Positions 1-7,244 of a DNA stretch of 64,000 nt are shown here, piece by piece. How positions within the stretch are numbered: the stretch's first letter is position 1; every line of letters begins with the position of its first letter. The DNA comes from Tractidigestivibacter sp050946515 (GTDB taxonomy: Bacteria > Actinomycetota > Coriobacteriia > Coriobacteriales > Atopobiaceae). The notes below the pieces were generated by a model. That model did no database searches. It worked only from the letters and a program-made list of their open reading frames with translations, and was not told where the DNA came from. Where the stretch lies: the NCBI RefSeq assembly GCF_050946515.1, contig NZ_JBMNUX010000005.1, positions 117,090-181,089 on the forward strand, given 5' to 3'. The position numbers were made by a program, and so were the translations under genes.

Positions 1-820
1 CAACGACGCCGAGCTGCTGCCCCCGCCTGACGCGCTGCCCCACGCGGACGCTCCGCACGAAGAACCCTCCGGCCTCTTTCGTCCGCACGCGAACGAGGTC
101 GCCATCCGAGATATGCAGCGAGTGAAAGCCGCCCGCTGCCGCCGCATCGAGTACGCCGCGCGCCGCAAGAAAGCGCAGGATGTTGTCCTGCACCGTCGCG
201 GCGACCTCAACATCCAGCCCGCCCATGTCGCGCGAGTAGACCGAGAACGCGCGCGTCTCCCATACCTGCCAGTTGTAGTTGAGCGTGGTGGTGTCAAAGG
301 AGCTCGGCTCGTGCACGAGCACGTAGGGGAAGCCAAAGTCGTCTGCCATGGCAATCGCCTCGTCAGAGAGCTCGTTGGCCCGCGTGATTCGCACGTGAGG
401 CGTGAAGTCTCCCGACAGGTAGTAGCTACAGAGTTGGATGCCGTAGGCGTAAGGGCTCACCGCCGCAAAGAGCCCAGCCGCAATGCGCTGCGTCGTCTCC
501 CCTAGGTTGTAGCCTGGGAACATGCGGTTGATGTCCGTGTGGTCCACGGGCCAGAAGCGCTCCGCCACGTTCATCGAGAACGGGTTGACCGACGGCACCA
601 CCAGCACGCGCTTGTCGGCGTTCGTGATGCCGGCCGCCTCCATGTCCTGCAGGCGTCGCACGAGCTCGGCGCAGATGAAGTTCTGCTCGTACTCGTTGCC
701 GCGCATGGCGCCGACAATGGCCACGCACGGCTCGGCGTCCGGGTTGCCGAACTCAAAGCCCCTGATGGAGAGGGTCTCGCGATAGGGAGTGTCCAGCGAG
801 TAGAGCGTCAGTCGCCTCAT
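1..820 (-). CDS. M14 aspartoacylase/succinylglutamate desuccinylase-like protein, probable pseudoenzyme (partial)
   Basis: The ATG is at 820 and overlaps the stop of the upstream gene (ATGA). The reading frame runs off the left edge, so the C-terminus is missing. The protein aligns along its length with its neighbour (817-1794): both have the NP-x-(G/S)-(I/M)-N stretch and a D-I-(D-L-)N-R-(T/M)-F-P-G motif (here D96-INRMFPG). The family's zinc motif HGxE reads R40-G-N-E43 here, the second zinc histidine (DIHAS in the neighbour) aligns with L130, and the catalytic VETG segment is VYSRD. The fold seems kept and the active site lost. It is translationally coupled to the apparently active paralogue, so a partner or regulatory role is inferred. 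Family membership is fairly sure; substrate unknown. Confidence 0.75.
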   Translation of the reverse strand, partial: MRRLTLYSLDTPYRETLSIRGFEFGNPDAEPCVAIVGAMRGNEYEQNFICAELVRRLQDMEAAGITNADKRVLVVPSVNPFSMNVAERFWPVDHTDINRMFPGYNLGETTQRIAAGLFAAVSPYAYGIQLCSYYLSGDFTPHVRITRANELSDEAIAMADDFGFPYVLVHEPSSFDTTTLNYNWQVWETRAFSVYSRDMGGLDVEVAATVQDNILRFLAARGVLDAAAAGGFHSLHISDGDLVRVRTKEAGGFFVRSVRVGQRVRRGQQLGVV

Positions 821-1794
821 TGCGTGTCGCCTCCATCATTCAGGATTCGCGCGAGCAGGGACCCCGGATAGACCACGGGGTACTCGCGCAGCGTGAAGAG
901 CAGACCCGACTCGGGGGCTATAACGCGCTGGACAACCTCGCCTTTGGAGGCGCTGGCGACCACTCCGATGAGCTGGCCCTTCTCCACATGCGAGCCATGC
1001 TCCACCTCGGGCAAAAAGATGCCGCCGCTCTCTGCGTTCAGGTACGATACCGCGCCGTCATGGGAGACGATGGGCTCGGGGCTCGCCTCCGCAGACCCGC
1101 CCCACGCGCCAAAATGCGCGGCCAGACGGAGAACGCCCTGCGTCAGCCTTTCGCCATAGGAGCGCGTTATGCGCATGCCCACGCCCGTCTCGACCACGAG
1201 CGTTGGCGTCCGGCGCTCGTTCAGGGCGTAGGCGAAGGTGGATTCCAGCACCGTCGCCGACGCGTGAACCCACACGAGGTCAACGTTCAAGAGCGGCGCC
1301 AGCGGCAGCAGGACATCTGCGGAGCGCTCGTTGATGCGCACCTGCGGCATCTCTCGAAGGAAAATGTTCGACGCGTGAATGTCCACCACGGCGTCGGCGC
1401 CCTCGACGTCTGCTGTCACCGCCGCGGCGAGCGTCTCCGTAAGGTCGCCCGCGGGGTCTCCCGGAAATGTCCGGTTGAGGTCGATGTCGAACATGGGCAC
1501 GCCGCGCTCAATGCAGTTGATGCCAAGCGGATTCACCGCGGGAAAGATGTCAATCGTGCCCCAGAGCAGGTTTCGCCTCTCCTCCAGGAGCTTGCCCAGG
1601 CGGTAGGCCACGTACTGACCTTCGAGCTCGTCGCCATGAATGCCTGTGACCACCACGATTCGCGGTCTGTGACCGTCGGCCGGCGGCGTGGCGGAGAAGG
1701 GCGCTGGGGCCGTTCCCTCGATGCGATGCTTCTTGATAACCAGCCGTTCTCCAACGGGAAGCTCCGCCGAGAAGACCGTCTCAATCCGCGCCAA
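817..1794 (-). CDS. M14-family aspartoacylase/succinylglutamate desuccinylase-like metallohydrolase
   Basis: About 325 residues in the AstE/AspA zinc carboxypeptidase-like family, which removes acyl or aminoacyl groups from small amides. Visible motifs are H53-G-D-E56 (zinc), DIDLNRTFPG near 103-112, D138-I-H140 (zinc) and V-E202-T-G (catalytic Glu), then a C-terminal biotinyl/lipoyl-like beta region (GSHVEKGQLIGVV). I chose the TTG at 1794 because GGAGGGGG lies 8 bases upstream; the open frame extends to 1908 but that part reads as arginine-rich frame shadow of the transglutaminase gene. It overlaps the transglutaminase end by 14 bases and the next gene by 4, so translation is coupled. It may hydrolyse or trim the product of the ligase in this operon; that role is inferred. 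Confidence 0.82.
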   Translation of the reverse strand: MARIETVFSAELPVGERLVIKKHRIEGTAPAPFSATPPADGHRPRIVVVTGIHGDELEGQYVAYRLGKLLEERRNLLWGTIDIFPAVNPLGINCIERGVPMFDIDLNRTFPGDPAGDLTETLAAAVTADVEGADAVVDIHASNIFLREMPQVRINERSADVLLPLAPLLNVDLVWVHASATVLESTFAYALNERRTPTLVVETGVGMRITRSYGERLTQGVLRLAAHFGAWGGSAEASPEPIVSHDGAVSYLNAESGGIFLPEVEHGSHVEKGQLIGVVASASKGEVVQRVIAPESGLLFTLREYPVVYPGSLLARILNDGGDTQ

Positions 1795-2620
1795 GGTCGA
1801 CGCCCCCTCCCTGCTCCTCGAACGCCTCGTCGCGCACCGTGACCCTGACCGTCTGCGTCTGCTGGACGCAGCCGCGAAACACGCCGCGCTCGATTGAGCA
1901 GTCGTCAAAGTCTCGACCGTAGCTCATCACGATGTAGTCATCTCCAGCCTCACGACCGTTCGTGGGGTCAAGTCCGCGCCAGTGCTTGCCGTCGAAGACC
2001 TCCACCCAAGCGTGCGTAGCGCCCTCTCCGAGAAGGAACCCGCTCGCATAGCGCGCCGGAATCCCCGCATAGCGACAGAGCGCGAGCAGGATGTGCGTGT
2101 AGTCCTGGCAGACTCCGCTACCCTTCGCGAGCGCTTCGCCAGCCGTCGTGGCCACGTCGGTCGATCCGGGCACGTACGACATGCGCTCTCCCACGGCCTT
2201 GCATAGGGCGACGGCGCGCTCGTAGGCGCTCGCGCCGCCCATCGACACCAGCACATCGGCGGCAAACTGGCGAATTGCGAGGTCCGGTTTAGTCAGCGCG
2301 CTCTCATGAGAGAAGAGCGGGCTTTCGGGACCGTCCTTCCAGGGAGAATCTCCCAGGCGCGCCTCCTCGTCCACCAAGACGACGCCCGAGACGAAGAAGG
2401 AGAACAGGTCATGCTTCTGCGGGATCCGCCCAGAGAGCAGGATGTTTCCAAACCCGTCGACCTGACGCACGAGCGCGGTCGAGGGAGAGGTCGTGACGTT
2501 GCTGTCCATCACCGTCTGCCGCGCAGAGCTTCTTGGCAGGCAGCGCAGGACGAAGTCGTGGTCGTACACCGAGCCCGACAGCCGCAGGATCGTCTCAAAA
2601 TAGAACCCAAGAGCCCTCAT
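1781..2620 (-). CDS. Transglutaminase-like cysteine protease family protein
   Basis: 279 residues. The N-terminal ~100 residues fit the beta-rich domain found ahead of bacterial transglutaminase cores. The core carries the full triad: C171 in SGVCQDYTH, H203 in THAWVEV and D218 in GLDPTNG. No signal peptide is visible, so it should act in the cytoplasm. In many bacteria this protein is encoded with circularly permuted ATP-grasp and alpha-E proteins, where it is thought to hydrolyse or transfer an amide bond made by the ligase. It starts 9 bases after the alpha-E stop and is followed by the M14 pair. Family call is secure; substrate is not known. Confidence 0.88.
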   Translation of the reverse strand: MRALGFYFETILRLSGSVYDHDFVLRCLPRSSARQTVMDSNVTTSPSTALVRQVDGFGNILLSGRIPQKHDLFSFFVSGVVLVDEEARLGDSPWKDGPESPLFSHESALTKPDLAIRQFAADVLVSMGGASAYERAVALCKAVGERMSYVPGSTDVATTAGEALAKGSGVCQDYTHILLALCRYAGIPARYASGFLLGEGATHAWVEVFDGKHWRGLDPTNGREAGDDYIVMSYGRDFDDCSIERGVFRGCVQQTQTVRVTVRDEAFEEQGGGVDLGAD

Positions 2621-2629
2621 GCGGCCTCC

Positions 2630-3313
2630 CTAGTAGATGTGGGCAAGATTGACGAGAAGCTCGCCCAGCTGCTCGTAGGTTACCCCATCAGGGAAGCCCG
2701 GGCTGTACACGAGGTCGACGACCGCTTTGAGACGCTGGTTGTCAAATGGCATGCCAGAGCGAGAGCTGCGAACGGCCAGGAGGTGAACTTCATAGGGAAG
2801 CGCCTCAAGCTTGTAGCCAAGTCGCGCGTAGAGGTCGATGCGCTCGAGCGAGATGCCGCTCTTGATGATGTTGCGCGCCGCCCCGTCAGAGACGTAGTCG
2901 TCCACGCAGCCCCTGAAGGCCATGATATTGTCGATGGTCGTCTGCAGGTCGAGAAGCGGCTCCTTCCCGCCCTCGGCGGCGTAGAGAGAGTCGTAGGCCA
3001 TCTGCACGTACGAGACCGTCTCGGTCCCTAGGATGTCGCGAAGGTGGACGGCATTGTCGTAAGCGGCTCCAATGGAGTGCGCGAGCGACGCGGGATTCTC
3101 GACATCGAAGAGGCAATCATGGAAGAACTCGATGGGGTCATCGGTCTTCTCGTCGAAGCCAAGCTCCTCGAGCTGTCCCTTCCAGTTGCCCTCGGTAGAG
3201 TCGAGCGCCTTGTCGTAGGTGGAAACGATGAAGCGCTCCGTTGTAAAGGCGCGCTCGATGTAGCGGCCAAGCCAAAGCAAGCGGTCCGCCCTTCCTAGTG
3301 ATAGAGAACCCAT
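2630..3313 (-). CDS. Alpha-E domain protein (DUF403)
   Basis: 227 residues, all-helical in appearance, beginning with the typical LSLGRADRLLWLGRYIERA segment of alpha-E proteins. This is shorter than the usual ~300 residues. No catalytic residues are known for the family. It regularly sits beside circularly permuted ATP-grasp ligases and transglutaminase-like proteases and is thought to be an accessory part of that amide-bond system. Its start overlaps the end of the ATP-grasp gene by 19 bases, so coupled translation is likely. Confidence 0.88.
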   Translation of the reverse strand: MGSLSLGRADRLLWLGRYIERAFTTERFIVSTYDKALDSTEGNWKGQLEELGFDEKTDDPIEFFHDCLFDVENPASLAHSIGAAYDNAVHLRDILGTETVSYVQMAYDSLYAAEGGKEPLLDLQTTIDNIMAFRGCVDDYVSDGAARNIIKSGISLERIDLYARLGYKLEALPYEVHLLAVRSSRSGMPFDNQRLKAVVDLVYSPGFPDGVTYEQLGELLVNLAHIY

Positions 3314-4614
3314 GTGTCCTTAAAGCCTCCTCCCTGAGACGAGTTGACGATGGCCGACCCCTCCTCGACGGCATAGCGCGTGAGCCCGCTCGGCCACACG
3401 GTAGTGGTTTCGCCGGAGAGCACGAATGCGCGCAAGTCAGCTTTACGCGGTTGGATGCGACCGTCGATAACGGTCGGAAGGCAGAGGAAGTCAACGACCT
3501 CCTGAGCAATGAAGCGGCGCGGCTCCTCCGCAATCTTCCGCTTGAGCTTTGCCAGCTCGAGCGGGGCAAGCGACGAGCCGAACACCACCCCATAGCCTCC
3601 CGCCTCGGCGACGTCCTTGATCACAAGGGTGTCGGCGTGGTCCTGCACATAGGCCATGTCTTCTGGATAGATGGGCAGGTAGGTGGGCGCGTTCTTGAGG
3701 ATGGGCTCCTCTCCCAGGTAGTACTTGATGAGCTTCGGAACAAAGTAGTATGTGCCTTTGTCGTCCGCGGCTCCGTTGCCTGGCGCATTGATGATGGCGA
3801 CGTTGCCCGCGCGATAGGCCACCATGAGGTTGGGCACGCCGATAAGGCTCTCCGCGTTGAAGCACAGGGGGTCGAGAAACTCGTCGGAGATTCGCCGATA
3901 GACCGCGCCCACGAGCGAGGAGCTCGCGCCACTGCGATAGTAGAGATGGGCGTTTTCTACATAGAGGTCGCCCGGCTCCGCGAGCACGGCGCCCGCCTGC
4001 TCGGCAAGGTAGGCATGCTCGAAATAGGCCGAGTTGTAGCGACCCGGCGTAAGCACCACGTTAATGCCACCGGTGTTCACGTTGTCCATCACGGCGCGCA
4101 GGCGCTTTCCATAGTCGCGATTGTCGACGAGTGGCATGGTGCGGAAGGTCTTGGCATCGCAGCGCCGGCAGAGCGAGCGGGCGATGAGCGGGTAGCTCGC
4201 CCCAGAGGGAATGCGAAGGTTGTCCTCGAGGATGTACCATTCTCCTCCCTCGGCCTCCACCAAGTCGATGCCCGATATGTGGCTGTAGATGCCCTTGGGC
4301 GGCGTGATGCCCTCGCATTCTGGCAGGTAGCCCGAAGAAGAGAAGGCAAATTCCTCGGGAATGACGCCGTCATGTATCGCGTTCTTCTCGCCATAGAGAT
4401 CGCGCAGGTAGGCGTTCAGCGCATCCACGCGCTGAACGAGGCCGCGAGACAGCGCATCCCACGCTGATGCAGAGATGATGCGTGGGATGGGGTCGAAAGG
4501 AAAAAGACGCTCCTTGAATTCCCCATTCTTGTATAGACCGAATTTGACCCCATAGCGTGCAAGCTGCTGGTTGATCTTGGAAGTATGGGTCACGAGTTCA
4601 TCATAGGCAGGCAT
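3295..4614 (-). CDS. Circularly permuted type-2 ATP-grasp protein (DUF404/DUF407)
   Basis: 439 residues from the ATG at 4614, which has GGAGGGGGTG just upstream; the longer open frame to 4938 enters repeat DNA and is not coding. Features typical of the family include FDPIPRIISASAWDALSRGLVQRVDALNAFL-like sequence near 55-85, GIDLVEAEGGEWYILEDNLRIPSG (metal and nucleotide region, near 140-165), NAPGNGAADDKGTYYFVP, VIKDVAEAGGYGVVFG (ATP-grasp glycine loop) and QPRKADLRAFVL. Such enzymes are predicted to join an amine to a carboxylate by way of an acyl phosphate. It is the first gene of a five-gene leftward operon with alpha-E, transglutaminase and two M14 proteins. Family sure; substrates unknown. 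Confidence 0.9.
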   Translation of the reverse strand: MPAYDELVTHTSKINQQLARYGVKFGLYKNGEFKERLFPFDPIPRIISASAWDALSRGLVQRVDALNAYLRDLYGEKNAIHDGVIPEEFAFSSSGYLPECEGITPPKGIYSHISGIDLVEAEGGEWYILEDNLRIPSGASYPLIARSLCRRCDAKTFRTMPLVDNRDYGKRLRAVMDNVNTGGINVVLTPGRYNSAYFEHAYLAEQAGAVLAEPGDLYVENAHLYYRSGASSSLVGAVYRRISDEFLDPLCFNAESLIGVPNLMVAYRAGNVAIINAPGNGAADDKGTYYFVPKLIKYYLGEEPILKNAPTYLPIYPEDMAYVQDHADTLVIKDVAEAGGYGVVFGSSLAPLELAKLKRKIAEEPRRFIAQEVVDFLCLPTVIDGRIQPRKADLRAFVLSGETTTVWPSGLTRYAVEEGSAIVNSSQGGGFKDTWVLYH

Positions 4615-4849
4615 GGGCACCCCCTCCCCCTTGGTATCCTGAGTGCGCGCCAAATAGCAAGTAAATCGTTGCATGCGCTGGTTTCGCGACCGTATGCAAT
4701 AAATTGCAGCACGATGACCGGGCGTTTCGAAGCCGTTTCTAAACGCGCAAGAATTTGGTTTGAGACCGCGCTGCCGATGCCCGTACGACGAGGCCGTAGC
4801 AACCGAAAAGCCCCCAAGGTCAGGTCCTGCGATCAGGCGGCCAGGCCAG

Positions 4850-5193
4850 TCCCACACAACAGAGTTGCGCCCCCACACAACGGCGGCCTGCCCCGCACAA
4901 CGGCGGCCTGCCCCACACAACGGGCTCCTGCCCCACACAACGGAGCACTGCCAAGTTGCGCGAGTTTTGCGACATCAGAAGTCGCCTAAGCTGGCAGGCC
5001 GGGCATCAGAGGTCGCAGAACTTGGCAAAACGGGCATCAGAGGTCGCGCAACTTGGCAAGCCTCAGCATCAGAAGTCGCGGAACCTGGCAGCGGCAGCAC
5101 GATCCCCAATGCGTGAGCATCAGAACTCGCGGAACCTGGCAGCGGCAGCACGATTCCCGTTGCGTAAGCATCAGAGGTCGCGCAACCTGGCAT
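4850..5193. repeat. Composite intergenic repeat, copy A (half element)
   Basis: Five copies of CCCACACAAC (one reads CCCGCACAAC) start at 4851, 4872, 4892, 4912 and 4932, so they are 20-21 bases apart. They are followed by an imperfect foldback at 4949-4997 (GCCAAGTTGCGCGA against TCGCCTAAGCTGGC) and then by five or more reverse-oriented copies of the ~31-base unit (GCATCAGAGGTCGCGCAACT...). Two units carry the insert GCAGCGGCAGCACGAT. Read on the minus strand the order is array, foldback, GTGTGGG sites, the same as the left half of copies B-D. Open frames through it are repeat artefacts. Confidence 0.85.
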
Positions 5194-5239
5194 CACGCAC
5201 GCGCCCACCGAGCGCCCGTCTGCAGCCGTCTGCAAATAA

Positions 5240-5579
5240 CCTGAAGTTACAGACTGAATAACGAGGGTGTATTGACTAGAAATGCGTGTACAATCTTTCA
5301 GCAACAAATGCATAGCCGAGCAAATGCGATGACAGGATGAGTACAGACCGCGCCATCCCACAGAAAGCGGATGAACCATGAGAACCCGCGGTGGGCGGTC
5401 CGGAAAGGTCCTCGAGCTGCTCAGGTTAACGCGCTTCTCGCCTCGGACACCACCAAAGGCGAGAAGAGTCATTACCCCGAGCCGGTACCCACCGTTACGG
5501 GCATCACACGAGGGCTCCGATTTCCAATCTCACTATCCTCGCATTTCTCGAACGCAAGACAGGAAAGCGAGAGGTGATC
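5240..5579 (+). promoter_or_regulatory. Leader/upstream region of the ilv operon
   Basis: About 340 bases separate repeat A from ilvD. TACAAT near 5289 is a possible -10 box, with no convincing -35 at 17 bases. A stem CTTCTCGCC (5434-5442) pairs perfectly with GGCGAGAAG (5458-5466) over a 15-base loop and has no U-run behind it. Short open frames here are not clearly rich in Ile, Val or Leu codons, and no canonical T-box was recognised. A long leader before a branched-chain amino-acid operon invites attenuation, but the mechanism is not shown. The ilvD ribosome site GAGAGGTGATC closes the region. Confidence 0.35.
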
Positions 5580-7244
5580 ATGGAGCTTCGAAGTGATGCC
5601 ATCAAGAAGGGGCTGGCACGCGCGCCGCACCGCAGCCTTCTGAAGGCCGACGGCCTTACCGATGAAGAGCTGGAGCGTCCGCTTGTCGCGGTCGTCTCCT
5701 CACAGAACGAGGTCATTCCCGGCCACATCCACCTGGACAAGATCGCCGAGGCCGTCAAGGCTGGCGTCCGCATGGCGGGCGGCACCCCTCTGCAGGTCAA
5801 CACCATCGGCGTCTGCGACGGCATCGCCATGAACCACGAAGGCATGCGCTACTCGCTCACGAGCCGCGAGGTCATCGCCGACTCCGTCGAGTGCGCCATC
5901 CAGGGTCACCAGTTCGATGCCATGGTCCTGATTCCCAGCTGCGACAAGATCGTCCCCGGCATGCTGATCGCGGCGTGCCGCCTGGACATCCCGACCGTGC
6001 TGGTCTCCGGCGGCCCGATGCTCGCCGGTCGTGGGCGCAACGGCGAGGAGACCGACCTCAACACGCTCTTTGACGCAGCCGGCCAGGTGACCGCCGGAAC
6101 CATGACCGAGGAGGAGATGCACTGGTACGAGGAGACGGCGTGCCCCACCTGCGGCAGCTGCTCCGGCATGTTCACGGCCAACTCCATCTGCTGCCTCGCA
6201 GAGGCTCTCGGCATCGCCCTGCCCGGAAACGGCACCATCCCCGCCGTCTACTCCGCGCGCATCCGCCTGGCCAAGCACGCCGGCATGAAGGTCATGGAGC
6301 TCCTCGAGAAGGGCATCACCGCCCGCAAGATCATTGACGCGCGCGCCGTAAAGAACGGCATGGCGCTTGACCAGGCATTCGGCGGCTCCACCAACACCAT
6401 GCTGCACCTCACGGCCATCGCCCACGCGGCTGGCTGCCCCGTCACGATGGACGACTGGGACAAGGCTTGCTCCTCTACCCCTAACATCGTGCGCCTGGCG
6501 CCCGCCGGACCGCTCCACATCCAGGACCTCAACGACGTGGGCGGCGTCTCCGCGATCATCGGCGAGCTCGGCCGCCACGGGCTTCTCGACCTCACCGCCA
6601 ACACCTGCCACGGCACCATGGGCGAGTGGGTCGAGCAGTGCCCGCCCGTGGACGGCAAGGTCGTCCACCACATCGAGGACGCCTACTCTCCCGACGGCGG
6701 CCTTAAGGTCATGCGCGGCAGCCTCGCACCCGACTGCGGCGTCGTCAAGAAGAGCGCCGTCGACCCCAGCATGTACAAGCACACCGGCCCCGCGCGCGTC
6801 TTCGACTCCGAGGAGGCAGCCTGCGACGCCATCTTTGGCGGCCAGATCAAGCCCGGCGACGTCGTCGTGATTCGCTACGAGGGACCCGCCGGCGGTCCCG
6901 GCATGCGCGAGATGCTCACCCCAACCTCCGCCATCTGCGGCATGGGTCTGGCAAAGTCGGTCGCGCTCGTCACCGACGGGCGCTTCTCCGGCGCAAGCAA
7001 GGGCCCGTGCGTTGGCCACGTGAGCCCCGAGGCCGCAGCCGGCGGCCCGATCGCGCTCGTCCACGAGGGCGACCAGATCTCGATCGACATCGAGGCCGGC
7101 ACGATCGACCTGCTCGTCCCGGAAGACGAGATGGCGCGACGCCGCGCCGCTTGGGAGCCGCCCGCGCCCAGGTACACGACCGGCGTCCTCTCTCGTTACG
7201 CAAAGCTCGTCACCAGCGCAGATAAGGGGGCCTACCTGTCATGA
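5580..7244 (+). CDS. ilvD: Dihydroxy-acid dehydratase
   Basis: 554 residues. It removes water from 2,3-dihydroxy-isovalerate or 2,3-dihydroxy-3-methylvalerate to give the 2-keto acids for valine, leucine and isoleucine. The iron-sulphur/Mg site motifs are visible: SCDKIVPGM near 122, CPTCGSCSGMFTANS near 191, and the C-terminal GRFSGASKGPCVGHVSPEAA stretch. Length matches the family (550-570). ATG 5580 is preferred to the in-frame GTG at 5574 because GAGAGGTG precedes it. First gene of ilvDBN-C; its stop overlaps ilvB by 4 bases. Confidence 0.97.
   Translation: MELRSDAIKKGLARAPHRSLLKADGLTDEELERPLVAVVSSQNEVIPGHIHLDKIAEAVKAGVRMAGGTPLQVNTIGVCDGIAMNHEGMRYSLTSREVIADSVECAIQGHQFDAMVLIPSCDKIVPGMLIAACRLDIPTVLVSGGPMLAGRGRNGEETDLNTLFDAAGQVTAGTMTEEEMHWYEETACPTCGSCSGMFTANSICCLAEALGIALPGNGTIPAVYSARIRLAKHAGMKVMELLEKGITARKIIDARAVKNGMALDQAFGGSTNTMLHLTAIAHAAGCPVTMDDWDKACSSTPNIVRLAPAGPLHIQDLNDVGGVSAIIGELGRHGLLDLTANTCHGTMGEWVEQCPPVDGKVVHHIEDAYSPDGGLKVMRGSLAPDCGVVKKSAVDPSMYKHTGPARVFDSEEAACDAIFGGQIKPGDVVVIRYEGPAGGPGMREMLTPTSAICGMGLAKSVALVTDGRFSGASKGPCVGHVSPEAAAGGPIALVHEGDQISIDIEAGTIDLLVPEDEMARRRAAWEPPAPRYTTGVLSRYAKLVTSADKGAYLS

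Noticed and set aside
4615..4938. Upstream extension of the ATP-grasp frame
   Set aside because: The extra residues come from repeat DNA (five CCCACACAAC sites), while ATG 4614 has a strong ribosome site and matches the family's start.
5476..5500. Reverse strand GGTGGGTACCGG looked like a T-box antiterminator core
   Set aside because: It is on the strand opposite to ilvD and lacks the specifier stem and terminator; most likely chance.
5700..7064. Leftward 454-codon open frame over ilvD
   Set aside because: High GC opens the antisense frame of ilvD; composition (Val, Asp, Gly, His) shows no family and ilvD itself is certain.
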